Shown: positions 33,544 through 45,000 of the stretch, piece after piece
Layout of the letters: every line of letters begins with the position of its first letter
Position numbering within the stretch: the first letter of the stretch is position 1
From: Larix kaempferi
Taxonomy: Eukaryota; Streptophyta; Pinopsida; Pinales; Pinaceae
DNA: 64,000 bases
Assembly: GCA_027924585.1 (NCBI GenBank)
Contig: BSBM01000592.1
Location: 4,198,001 to 4,262,000, forward strand
Reading direction: 5' to 3'
Position numbers and translations under genes: made by a program
The notes under the pieces: model-generated
What the model saw: the letters and a program-made list of their open reading frames with translations, nothing else
Told to the model about the DNA's origin: nothing
Database searches by the model: none

Positions 33544-34062
33544 CTAATCCATGGATGGATCAACATATTTGTTGGATGGTCCAAGTGGAGTGAATCTAAC
33601 TACCTCCTCCACATCCCAATATTCCTCCCATAAGGGAATCCCATTATCTCCCCGATGCAAATCTAGCACATGGACAACTTCCTCCAGAACAATCCTCTTA
33701 CAAAGAACATGCATTTTGGATTTCCCTTCTTGCTCACAATATTTCTGAATGAATGAATTTTTAAAGAATATTCTATCAAGGTGAGAAATATTGGTGTACT
33801 TTTGGATCGAAATCTCTGTTATGTATGCATCCATACAATCCTTGGATAAATAAGCACGTATGCTAGCTGATCCAAATGTCTTTCCATATACTATCTCTCC
33901 CATAGTTGAGTCCTTCTCATCATTCTTCAAGACAAGTGCTTGGCCAAGGTCTTAAGTATCACCTCCATTCACAAACACCTGTAAATTAGAATTTTCCCCA
34001 TGCTTATCCTCCACATGAGGTTCCTCCATCAAGCCTAAAGTGTCTCCTTCCATGTACACATG
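33544..34062 (-). pseudogene. Unrecognised acidic ORF fragment in element U
   Basis: Open from 33930 to 33544 (128 codons) and extendable upstream in frame through one TAA to about 34062, adding a Glu/Asp-rich segment (EGDTLGLMEEPHVEDKHGE). It includes GEIVYGKTFG, DAYITEISIQKYTN and LHRGDNGIPLWEEYWD. No domain known to me. Copia C begins at 34077, so the N-terminal part is displaced to the far side of Copia C. Confidence 0.35.
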
Positions 34063-34619
34063 CTAATTTTTATTTCTGTTGAAATTTGGTTGAGCTTTGA
34101 TCTTTAATTATTTTAGATGCAGAGACTTGAAGCAATGAAACAATTCAATCCATTAAATTCATACAACCATAACAAAAGATATACCGTGGGAAAAATCCTC
34201 AAAATTATGAGAACAAAAACCCCAACAATTCTTCTCAATACAATATAATGGATATCATAGAATGCTTTATTTTACAAAATATAAGATTGCTTTCGAAAGA
34301 TAATAGATAACCAAACTTCTTGGTGAAGATACAGAAGCGATAGAGAGGAGAGATCAATCAGAGGTGTCCCAGCAAAACAATAACAAGAATGGATAATACC
34401 CTGCACAAAGAGAAGCGCCTTTCCTTCAATGGAGAAGAGAATTTGCTTCACATTGGATTCAACAATCCTGTATATCATATTTATACATTCTTCTCTTCTC
34501 TTTTTAACTTCTAACTTCAAGATAAACTCTCCCTCAAACTAGATGTATTAATCTTGCATGGAGTGGTGCACCCCACTTCGCATGCAGTGCTTCATCTCAC
34601 TCAACTGTCACTTAGGATG

Positions 34620-34990
34620 AACTCACCTCTTAACTGAAATATTGCCCACTTAGTTAGGTGGCTAACTTAAGTGTCGACATGAAAGTGTCACAACTCACGT
34701 GTCATATTTTAGTTTAACATAAGTGTCGCCATGCAATAACACTTAGTTAACTAGATCTTCTTTCTTTTCACTTAGTTAACTCTCTTTAACTGAAGTGTCA
34801 TCTTTTAGTTTAACTAAAGTGAAAATAATTTAGTTAACTAGTCCCTTTTATTTAACACTTAGTTAATTGAAATCATGTTGATTGATTTCCTTGAAGTGAC
34901 CACTGTGAGTTCTTTAGTTAACTAAGACATATCTTTAACTGGTGCTTTAACTGAAGCATTGATACTTAACTCAATATTTATAACTGAAGC
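34620..34990. repeat. Cluster of TTAGTTAACT-type motifs in Copia C U3
   Basis: The palindromic core AGTTAACT recurs at least four times (near 34742, 34782, 34830 and 34914), with variants (TTAGTTAATTG, TTTAACTAAAG, TTAACTGAAG) and repeated AAGTGTC in between. The arrangement is irregular, so this looks like a motif-rich enhancer region or a decayed minisatellite rather than a fresh tandem array. It lies 140-500 bp upstream of the TATA box. Confidence 0.65.
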
Positions 34991-35214
34991 CTTAATAATT
35001 CGAGTTCTCTTTAATTAGATGAAGTGTCTACATGGGCAGTTTCGAATTCTCCCGATCTCTATGATTTATCTTTTATTTCTTTATCTCTTACTACATGGTC
35101 AATATGTGCTAACTTTAATTATCCATCACAATACATTATACTAAGAATAATTATCGGATGTTGTGATCATATTATAGTATTCCAGACCAATTGATCATAT
35201 GCTAAGGTAATTCA

Positions 35215-35570
35215 CTTTAGAGGTGATCAATCTCTAAAGGGGACTTAATAGCAATCTGGTGATCATGGTTAATAGTACATCACACAACATTAAATGCTTT
35301 TATCAAGTAAAGCATGACCTTTATACAGAAGGTCCACCTCTAAACAGGAGTTCATCTCATGGATACCTTTATATGGAAGGTTCACATGATAATCATGACT
35401 TGATACACACAAGTCCGAAGCCTTGTCCAACAAGACTTTACAACATCATTACTTTGATCAATCACCTCTATACATGAGGAATATCCTTTACACTAAAGGC
35501 AATCAAAGTGCTCACCTCTATATGGGAGGATCAATCTTGACTACACAAGATTGGTTTGGAGAATGTCTCC
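35215..35570. repeat. Array of short inverted repeats (micro-hairpins) in Copia C U3
   Basis: At least eleven small inverted repeats follow one another: 35215-35239 (stem CTTTAGAG), 35295-35314 (TGCTTT), 35317-35333 (ACCTT), 35365-35381 (ACCTT), 35385-35397 (CATGAT), 35398-35414 (ACTTG), 35422-35434 (CTTGT), 35465-35479 (CCTC), 35485-35499 (CCTTTA), 35515-35529 (CCTC), 35533-35552 (AATCTTG), 35558-35570 (GGAG). An 8-bp outer stem (ACTTTGAT 35451-35458 with ATCAAAGT 35502-35509) encloses two of them. Stem lengths 4-8 bp, loops 1-9. Confidence 0.8.
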
Positions 35571-35589
35571 TGATGCTGTATATTTAACA

Positions 35590-38500
35590 CTCCCTCTCAG
35601 CGAGGGAGGCATTCTCTCCCATACCAATATTGTCTTGGAATTACCCGAACTTCGTCACTGACAAAGGATTTGTTAACACATCTGCAATCTTCTCATCAGT
35701 ATCAATGTACTAAAGTTTCATTGTATCGTTCTGGACCATGTCTCAGATGAAGTGATACTTCATTTCAATGTGCTTCAAATTTTCATGAAACATTGGGGTT
35801 TCAGAAAGCTTTATGCAACTCTGATTTTCACACCTAATAACTGTAGTTTCAAGCTTTTCACCGAACAACCCTGCAAGTATCTTTCTGAGCCACACTGTTT
35901 CTTGGCAGGCAACACTAGCAGCTATGAATTCTACTTCGGCAGTGCTCTAGGATACGAAGCCCTGCTTCCTGTTGGAACAAGATATCATAGTTGATCCTAG
36001 GCTATAATAGTAGTCAGATGTGCTCTTACGGTACACAATGCTTCCTCCCCATACTGAGTCTGTATAACTAAATAAAATGACTTCTCCACTGGAGGCATAT
36101 CTGAGTCCATATGAAATTGAACCTCGAAGGTACCTAAGAACATGCTTAGCAGCTGTCCAGTGTATGTGTCTTGGATCCGACATAAATTGACTTAGAATGT
36201 TCACAGCATAACATATATCAGGCCTTGAATGTATCAAGTACATTATCGAGCCTATAAGTTTTCTATACAAAGTGGGATCTACTGGATCTGATCCAGATCC
36301 TGAATCATGAAGTTTCCTCAAATTGGAAACCATCAGTGTAGTCATAGATTTGTAATCTATCATGCCAAACCTGCACAATATATCCACATTGTACTTCCCT
36401 AGAGATAGAAAAATTTCATATTTTCTTTTCCATATCTCAAGGCCAAGAAATTAGTACATTAGACCTAAGTCTTTCATCTCGAACTCTGAGGTGAGCTCCC
36501 TCTTGCACCAGGAAATCAAATGTTCCTCTCCAGTGAGAAACAAATCATCAACATACAAAACCAATATCAACGGTCAGTTTTTCACTAATTTGAATTACAA
36601 ATTTGGATCACCTTCACTGTTACAGAAACCTAGTTTCTGAAGGTAGCTATCAATTCTGGAGTACCAACCCCTGGGAGCTTACTTAAGCCCATATAGATAT
36701 TTCTTTAGCTTGCAAACATGGGATTCCTTCCCATGTACCAAAAATCCTTCAGGATGCTGAATATAAACCTCTTCCTCAACCTCACCTTTGATAAAGGTTG
36801 TATTCACATCCATCTGGTGAATTTTCTATCCTAGAAAAGATGCAAGTGCAATCATTGCTCGGATTGTGGTGTACCTTGCCATAGGGGAAAATATCTCATC
36901 ATAATCAATTGCTTCTTTCTGAGAGAGACCTCTAGCAACAAATATGGATTTATACTTCTCAATGCTACAATCCGCAACATGCTTTATCTTGTAAATCCAT
37001 CTCGAAGTCACAATGGGCTTCCCATCAGGTTTGGGAACAACCTCCCAAACATCATTCTTCATTATAGAGTTGTACTCTTATGCCATTGCATCTTTCCAAA
37101 TTTGATTCTTTGCAACTTCTTCATATGAGGATGGTTTTGAATCACTGATGTGACTCATCAGTGCCACATACCCTGAATATATGTTAGGTTGCTTGCGCTC
37201 TCTGGATGAGCCTGGTGATGCTCCATGTTTCTCTACACTTTTTAAGATGTCTTAGCAACAAGCAGATCTTCTTTTAGTGGGAGGTTCATCAGGTGACCTC
37301 TCAACCAATTCTACTAGTTCTTTAGGAGCTGTTGAATTTGATGCATCTTATGGTTTCTCCCTCTCTAACTTTGAAGGGGGAGAATCCGACTTGGGATCCT
37401 CCATATCTAAATAACATTGAATCTCTTTTGATATTTTGAAAGTAGATTCCTCATGGAAGGTAACATCTCGCCTAAATTCAATGTGTTTCTCACCATATAC
37501 ATATATTTGGTATGCTTTGGATGTCTTGTTATAACAAACAAAGGTGCCTTTATTTCCGTAAGGCTGCATCTTTGTTCTCTTTTCTCTCAGTACAGGAATG
37601 TATACTAGGATCCCGAAGATCCTCAAGTGTGAGATGCCTGGCTTCTCACCGGTAAACACTTCTTCTAGTGTATTTTCATCTAGAATGGAATGCGCGATTC
37701 TATTCTGGATGTACACAGCTGTACAGGTGGATTATTCCCATAATGAGGTAGACGTATCTTTATCATGCATCATGGATTTTGCAGCCTCACATATGGTTCT
37801 ATTCTTTCTTTTGGAAACCCCATTTTGTTGAGGGTTGTATGGTATTGTTAACTGTCAACATATTCCTGCATCACTTCATAGATCATTAAATGCATGTGAA
37901 TCAAATTCACCTCCATTATCAGACCTTAATGCGTGGATGTGATTTTCTTTCTGATTTTCAACTAGGGCTTTAAACTCTTTAAATTTGCTAAGAGTTTCAC
38001 TTTTATCCTTCATGAAATAAATCCATGACTTCCTAGAAAACTCATCTATGAATTGTACATAATATAAGAAGCCACTTAGGGAGGGGGATGACATGAGACC
38101 ACATACATCAGAATGTATTAAATCTAAAATCCCTTTAGATCTGGTAGAACTGCTAGAAAATATTTTCTTAACATTCTTCCCAAGTGCACAACCTCAGCAT
38201 GCATTATCATGCTGAAAATCAAATATGGGCATACCTTTTACCATATTTTGAAGTCCTGGTAGCGCTTTGTAGTGTAGGTGTCCAATCCTTCGATGCCATA
38301 GATTGCATCGACTGATAATGTTGTGAATCATAGCTTGAATTCACTTCTCAGGTACCTTGTAGAGTCCTCCCTCTCAAACTCGAATCATAGCAACAGATTC
38401 TAGGCTTTTGTTCTTAGGCCATAAAAGTGCTTTGGTATCCATCAAGATAACTCACAATCCTTTGTATTAAAGAACCGAAACTGAGAGGAGGTTCTTATTC

Positions 38501-39085
38501 AAGCCTGGAACATATAGAATGTCCTCCACATGTAGAATATCACCGGTGCTCATTTGGAATGAGCTGGATCCAACTCCTTGGATCGAATAAGTTGAGTTAT
38601 CCCCCAACTCTACCATGCATGTGAATTCTTTCTCTTTTAGATCGGTTATGGCACTCTTGTAGCCAGTCATATGTTTGGATGCACCATTGTCAATCAACCA
38701 TGTGTCTACATTTGTGATCACGGATCCCGAAAGGGATGAGACAAGATAATAATCCCTTCTTGTCTCCTTTTCTTAGGATGCATTCTTTTGAGTGATTTCA
38801 TCTTCTATGGCAGTAGAAGCATGGAAATTTCATTTCCGCTTTGCTCTACAGTATCTTGAGAAATGGCCTTTCTTGTTGCAATTGAAGCATACAGATTTTG
38901 ACTTGTCAAATCCTTTGTTGAAATCCTTCTTCTTTGAATGAGAGAACTTCTTTTGGAAGAAGGGTTTCTTTCCTTTATTCATTCTTGTCATGAGGAAAAT
39001 ATTTTATTCTTTGATGCAAACTAACTTGCTCTGGATTTGCCCCTCCTCTTGGAGGAAATCATTCCACAACATTTCGAAGTTAGGT
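35590..39085 (-). pseudogene. pol: Copia C gag-pol (5' part missing), in one frame with stops
   Basis: Minus strand, right to left: end of gag with a CCHC knuckle (CFNCNKKGHFSRYC, near 38880), protease WLIDNGASKHMTG (D-N-G instead of D-S/T-G), GAG-pre-integrase LWHRRIGHLHYKAL, integrase with FIDEFSRKSWIYFM and HALRSDNGGEFDS and PYNPQQNGVSKRKN, RT with WEVVPKPDGKPIVTSRWIYK and LYVDDLFLTG, RNase H with KSTSDYYYSLGS. All pieces from 38721 to 35947 share one frame; the damage is nonsense codons, not frameshifts. DC3 cuts it at 39085, so N-terminal gag and 5' LTR lie beyond DC3. Confidence 0.88.
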
Positions 39086-39940
39086 TGTGCTGGCACGGGG
39101 TCAAGATGCATAATTTTTGGTACATTCGGCGACGAAAGGGACAACGACAAGGGTAAAGGACCAGTCGTAGAGCGGATATAGTGGAAGTTAAGTGGATAGT
39201 GCGGAGAAATTGGTTGATTAGTTAGTTAGTTAATGGGTCACTCGGCGAAGTGGACCAAGTGCAACGACCAAGTGAGCATATAAATAGGAGTAGATTGTAA
39301 GCCTAAGGGCATCTTTTTTATAAGCATCTTTTGTCGGGATATTTTCGGGTAACATATTGTATCTTTTTTATCGGACCTCCAGCATCTTTTTATCTTTTCT
39401 TGATTTTGATCTTTGGATCTTTTTTTTTATTGGTTTTGCGGATGTATTCCTTGATGTTGCGATGTAAGATAAACTTATGAGTAATAAGAAGGAATGCTTT
39501 GTTGATGTCTATGTCTCTTTTACTTGTCGCGGTATGATTGATTATGTGTTATTGCAGTATAATTGAATGTATCTCGCAGCATGGTTAAATATGGTGTATG
39601 AATGAATCTGTAATATCGCAGTAGTATTATGTATCATAGATCAGTTAGATATGCTGCTATAATATGTTATTGCGTAAATCTGATTAGTATGTTCTGATGC
39701 GAATGATATTTATGTCAATCTCTAAGTTACATTGCGAATGAATGTGAATGATGCATGTTCTCTTATATTTGCGGAAGCGTGGTTCCTGCGGCCCACCTTA
39801 GATGTCTCGGGTGAGACTTCACTTGCTCTGCGGGTGTTGCTGGAAAGTCTAAACACTTTCCGAGCTGATGTCTATGGGAGATTGCATTGAGTTTTGTTGA
39901 CACTAGTGTGAAGTGAACCCTTGTCGATATATCTATGTCA
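39086..39940 (+). mobile_element. 5' LTR of DC3
   Basis: About 855 bp from TGTGCTGGCACGGGG, aligning with the DC4 start TGTTGGGCCCAGG, to ...CTATGTCA. TATA box TATAAATA is at 39279-39286. The U5 block TCGGGTGAGACTTCA (near 39808) is shared with DC1 and DC4. The right edge is uncertain by a few bases because a run of A follows. No mate LTR seen. Confidence 0.68.
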
Positions 39941-39945
39941 AAAAA

Positions 39946-39962
39946 TGGTTATGTTTCTGGGG
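39946..39962 (+). promoter_or_regulatory. DC3 primer-binding site (diverged tRNA-Glu type)
   Basis: TGGTTATGTTTCTGGGG lies 5 bases after the LTR end. It matches the tRNA-Glu complement TGGTTCCGTTGCCGGG at most positions, the differences being mostly C-to-T or C-to-A. One copy only, unlike DC1 and DC4. Confidence 0.55.
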
Positions 39963-39969
39963 CCCTAGT

Positions 39970-40551
39970 ATGAAAAGGAGAGAGGACATGATGTGGCATC
40001 CGACAAATCCGAAGATCACGGAATGGTTCCATAAGAAGATGCGAGAATTTATTGAGGAAGAAAATCAGAATCCAGGATGGTCGATGATCGAGTGTTTGCA
40101 GAAGTACATCTACTATGATATCCATGAAGTATTCTTCTGTGAATTTCCTATACTGCTATATGAATGGCTGGCACAACTAAATTTCCAGAAGAATAATTTC
40201 CAAGGAAGTGAGCCTGAACACTGGACCCCCGAACTGATCTAACAGTTGAGACAGGTTAACAACAAAGCTTCAATGGCTTTCAATGTTTGGGTAGATAGAA
40301 TTTTGGAAGGATACATTACTGATTTTGTTGTCGAAACAGTTAAATCATACAATGACGCAAAAAGGAAGTTCTTCAAGGGACCCAGAGGAAGGTATCTATT
40401 GTCACTAAAACTAAAATTGTGGATCAAGATGATCATTTGTGGAAAGGGAATATTAAAGATGAACTTCAATGAGGAAATATCGGGTGTGCAGAGGTTGTGG
40501 GTACGGCGTAGATGCGGGTCTAATAGAATGATGAGGGGTATATGGATATGA
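39970..40551 (+). pseudogene. DC3 N-terminal gag-region domain of unknown function
   Basis: Starts at the ATG at 39970. Two open pieces in different frames: PKITEWFHKKMREFIEEEN, YDIHEVFFCEFP, NNFQGSEPEHW, then a TAA at 40240, and FNVWVDRILEGYITDFVVET and SLKLKLWIKMIICGKGILKM. The order and residues match DC4 (DIHEIFW, NCFQGGVPMEW, YWVDHMLEGFVTEFIVDT, LSLYIKMLLAEKGVLRM) and DC1. About 190 residues, no known domain. Its conservation across three copies is the argument that it was a real protein segment. Confidence 0.68.
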
Positions 40552-40909
40552 GCTACGAAAAAATTGTGAGGGAATTTGTGGAAGATTGTGGTCTCCTGAG
40601 AAGTGGGGTGAGGTTCCAGTCGGAGAAGAAGATGAGGAATGATATATATATAGAGAGAGTCCCAGTGCAACCGGAATAGAGAATTGCGAAATAGGACCAC
40701 AAGGGACTAAGCGACCCTACTATGACGAAGAGGACAACTAGACTACCCCTGAACCTGAGGAAGGACTAACCCAAAGCTACAACGTACCCACAACCCCGTG
40801 CACTGTGCCAAACTTTGCATAAAGAAACGAAAGCTCTTCGAAAGGTTGTCCTGCATGTCAGAATAGTAGTAAGAGTAGCGGATCTACAAACACCAGTAGA
40901 AAAATAAGC

Positions 40910-41481
40910 ATGGCAGGAGAGGACGTAAAGATGCCTCTTTTTTAGGGTAATGGGACCGAGGATCCTGAACAATACTGGTTCTTATATGAAGTGGTGTGGA
41001 CAGTGAAACAAGTACAGGATTCCGATATTGAGAAACGACAATTGGTGATGACCTTTAGAGGCCGTGTGCTGGATTGGTATATGATGTTTGTACAATTACC
41101 TGCAGGGAGTCCGCAGAAAAACCTGGAAGAAATCAGAGCTGGATTGATCGATGAATTTAGGAAATCAAAATCAAAATCATAGAATATCACAGAGTTGAAG
41201 GAAATAAAGCAATTCCTAAATGAGTCGTTGTGGGAGTTTGATTAGAGGTACAAAACTCTAATGGGAAAAGTAAGTTTTGGAATGGGCGACATACATCATA
41301 AACAATGGTTTATTGCAGGACTGATACCACACATTCGGATGCTGCTGATGCAATAGAAGATTGCATCCCAGGAGGAGACATTGGAAATTTCGATGAAGCT
41401 CAAAGCTTTACCGATTGGAGAAACAGGGATTGGCATGAGCCAGATCTAATCACAGCTAGTGAAATTGACTATCCAACTGCA
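40910..41481 (+). pseudogene. gag: DC3 capsid domain, interrupted by Copia D
   Basis: Codons from about 40910 give the capsid start (NGTEDPEQYWFLYEVVW), QLVMTFRGRVLDWYM, RAGLIDEFRKSKSKS, a TAG, ITELKEIKQFLNESLWEFD, a TAG, and WFIAGLIPHIRMLLMQ. It aligns with DC4 capsid (QHWFLCEAVG, ITTFRDRVLHWFM, CITELKEIKQRPTETVWEFD). Several stops stand where DC4 has Gln or Ser. The frame QLVKLTIQL runs into Copia D at 41481 and resumes at 47718 as QDIKKGKEV. Structural Gag protein, defunct. Confidence 0.82.
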
Positions 41482-41939
41482 TGTTCGGGTACACAGGGTA
41501 CTACCAAAGGACCGAACACCAAGAGAAACCACTTCACACAAACAGATCACAGATCAACACACCGATGTTTTGACGTGGTTTAAACCCTCTTGAGGGAAAC
41601 ACTCCACGGCCCTGGCCAAATAGATTCTATGGGACAATTTATTATGCAAAGAAAGAAAGTTACAAATGAGCTTCTCATAATCGATCAACTAAACAATGAC
41701 CCTCCATGCTCTTTAAATAGAGATCATGGACCAATCGGGTGTTAAGCCATGGATCAAGGTTAGGTTTGATCTAAGAGAAGTTGAGCCGTCGGATCACTCT
41801 ATGTCGGGAACATATCGTGACCATCGGATTAAGTATTTACAAATGCATACTAATGCATACTAAAGAAACACACTATCCATAATAGATATATTACACAAGT
41901 TGATCTTAACTAACTCCTAAGTGTCTAAATATCCTAACA
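41482..41939 (-). mobile_element. 3' LTR of Copia D
   Basis: 458 bp, reading TGTTAGGATATT... to ...CCCGAACA on the minus strand. TATA box TATTTAAA is the complement of 41712-41719. Equal in length to the 5' LTR. Confidence 0.95.
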
Positions 41940-41952
41940 TCCCCCCTTAAGA
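41940..41952 (-). promoter_or_regulatory. Polypurine tract of Copia D
   Basis: Minus strand CTTAAGGGGGGA directly before the TGTTAGG start of the 3' LTR; plus-strand DNA primer site. Confidence 0.9.
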
Positions 41953-42021
41953 AAAACTTGGGATAGGATTGAAGGATTTACAAAAGTGACACTATTAGGA
42001 GAAGGAAGGAGGAATTGGAGC

Positions 42022-45000
42022 CTATCCCCCCTTAATGACAAGTTCCTGAACTCCTAACATAGATCGAAGTTTAGAAAACTTCACTTCTGTAAGAGACTTG
42101 GTGAAGATGTCTGCAACTTGATCATCTATAGGGCAAAAGAGCACTTCAAGAACACGATCATGAACAAGATTTCTGATGAAGTGCATATGTAGCTCAATGT
42201 GTTTGCTGTGTTGATGTAGAACTGGATCTTTGGCAAGCTTGATGGCACTTTGATTGTCGCACCAAAGTGGAGGAGGCTGCTGTTGCTCGAATCCAAACTC
42301 TGAAAGGATCTGCTGAAGCCATAAAGCTTCCTGACTGGCATTAACTGCTGCTCGATATTCTACCTCTGCCGAAGAAAGAGCAAGAGCTTGTTGTTTCTTA
42401 CAAGCCCAAGCAATAGGTCCAGATCCTAGACTGAAAACATAACCTGCAGTAGACTTTCGATCATCAGGATCGCCGGCCCAATCTGAATCAGTGAAACCAA
42501 CCAACAAAGGTTTCCCCCCTGTACTGTAATGAATCCCAAACTGAACTATACCTCGAATATATTGAATTATTCATTTAGCTGCTTTCCAGTGACTTTCATG
42601 AGGTGTCTGCATATAACGGGAAACACGACCAATGGCAAAGGAAAGGTCAGGACGGGAATGAGTCAAGTATAAGATACTACCAACAAGCTGACGATACAAG
42701 GTGGCATCGACTTCAGGTGAAGTACAAGTGGCAGAAAGTTTGACTCCAGACTGGAAGGGAGAAGGGGTTGGTGTACAATCTTCCATGTGAAAGCGATGAA
42801 GAAGGTCACAAGCATACTTAGACTGAGAAAGAAATATTCCTTCTTTGGTTTGCAGGACTTGGAGACCAAGAAAATAATGCAAATGTCCTAAGTCTGACAT
42901 TTCAAAATTTTGTTTAAGACTGGATTTCATATGGGTTATAAGCTTAGGGTCACTACCAGTAAGAATAAGGTCATCAACATATAGAACAAGTATGATGAGA
43001 TGGTTTCCTACTTTCTTGGTATAGACATTGGGGTCAGAATGGCATCTAGAAAAACCAGTGTCAAGGAGAAAGTTATCCATTTTGGCATACCAAGCTCTAG
43101 GATCTTGCTTAAGGCCATATAAGGATTTCTTAAGGCGGCAGATAAGGCTAGAGTTATTCTGAACATAGCCAGGAGGTTGTTCCATGTAAATTTCCTCCTA
43201 TAAATCACCATGTAAGAAGGCAGACTTGACATCCATTTGATGGACTTCCTAGTTGTGTAAGGCTGCAAGGGAAAGAACAAGGCGGATGGAGTTCATTTTT
43301 GCGACGGGAGCAAAGGTTTCATTGTAGTCAATCCCTTCAACTTGGGAAAAACCTTTGGCAACTAACCTTGCCTTAAGTCTTTCAACACTTCCATCTGATG
43401 CATACTTAGTTCTGTAGACCCATTTACATCTGACAAGTTTTCTTCCTTTTGGAAGAGGTACAAGATCCCAAGTATTGTTCGCCATTAAGGAACGATATTC
43501 TTCATCCATGGCTGCAACCCAATCTGGATTCCCTGAAGCTTCTGCAAAAGTTTCTGGATCATGATTCTCGGAAACTTGAGCCAAAAGAGAAGAGGTTCGC
43601 TGAAACTGAGAACGTGTTCGACGTTGATCTCTAGGATCACTGGCAAGATCACCAGCTGCTTCACATGTTGAACGGACCCATCGAGGAAGCACTTGTGCTG
43701 GTGCAACTGGGGGAACATGAGTAGGCGGAGGTGGATTTTCATCCTCACTGTCATCATCAGAAACTGGAGTTGGAAACCTGTAAAGGAAGTTGGAAGAAGA
43801 AGAAGAAGGCACAAACGCCGAATCAGGCTCGCAGGCCAAAGATGGCACAATCGCCGAGTTAGGATTGCAGGCCAAGATATTTTCAACAAATTTAATATCT
43901 CTTCTAATGATTATATCATGAGAATGTGGTTGAAGAAGTCTATAACCTTTTACATCTTCAGAATATCCAACAAATATGCACTTTTCACTTTTAGGCTGCA
44001 ATGCTTTCTGTTTTTCATTCGGAATGTGAGCCCATGCTTCACTACCAAACACAGGGAAGTGACTTACATCAGGTTTAGTTTTACTCCATGCTTCTTCCGG
44101 TTTTATACCTTGTAATGCTTTAGTGGGGGTGCGATTAACTATGTAATTTGCACAATTAATGGCTTCAGCCCAAAATTGAAGACTTAGTCCCTTAGATTGG
44201 ATCATACAATTAGCCATTTCTTTTAAAGCGCGATTCTTCCACTCAGCTACACCATTTTGTTATGGTGTATATGGAATAGTGTGTTGTTGTTGGATGCCTT
44301 GTTCAGTGCAGAAAGTAGTGAACTTATTGTTAACATATTCTCCTCCATTGTCAGATCTTAACTTAATAATTTGATGACCAGATTGTTTTTCCACAAGGGC
44401 CTTGTAGGCCAAGAACATGTTAAATACTTCGCTCTTAAGTTTTAGGAAATAAACCCAAGTGCATCTGGTGTAATCATCAATGAAAGTTAAGAAATATTTC
44501 AAACCAGAAAAGGAAGCAGATGGAAGAGGACCACACAAGTCACTATGCACAAGCTCCAAGGGAACCGAGGCATGCCAAGAGGCACGTTTGTCAAAACTGT
44601 CCCGATGATGTTTTTCGAGTACACAACCGGAGAAAACACCATCCCTGCAAGATACCATCAGAAGACCTGTCACCATATTTTCTTTACATATTTGTTGCAA
44701 TGAGCGATAATTTAAGTGACCAAATCGCTCATGCCGAAGTTTGCTCAAGTTATCACTATGAGCATCAAAAATTGAAGGGAAAGGTAATGACCCAAAGTTG
44801 TTAAACTTGTACAACCTGGTAATATCATCAACAATTTCGGTAGCTAGGACCTGTTGAGGATCTTTAAAATCCTTGATTACAACTTGGTGAGGTGTAAAGG
44901 TCACAGTTTTACCTTCACCAGAATGAGTGATCTGATAAACTGATAACAAAATGCAGGAAATTCTTGGAACACATAGTACATCACTAAAATGACCATTATC

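Larger units (their letters stand above)
34077..35589 (-). mobile_element. 3' LTR of Copia C
   Basis: 1513 bp on the minus strand, TGTTAAATATACAGC at 35589 to ...AAATTTCAACA at 34077. The purine tract GAGAGGGAG sits right in front (complement of 35590-35598). TATA box GTATAAATATGAT is complementary to about 34474-34486, giving a long U3 of 1.1 kb. The U3 contains a cluster of small hairpins (35215-35570) and many AGTTAACT motifs (34620-34990). The 5' LTR is beyond the window. Confidence 0.8.

Noticed and set aside
39783-39797. TGGTTCCTGCGGCCC as an alternative DC3 primer site
   Set aside because: It lies inside the LTR about 150 bp before the LTR end, and complementarity to tRNA-Glu breaks after seven bases.
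43693-44115. Plus-strand frames of up to 140 codons across Copia D
   Set aside because: They are antisense shadows of the gag-pol frame, which has all the expected domains on the minus strand.
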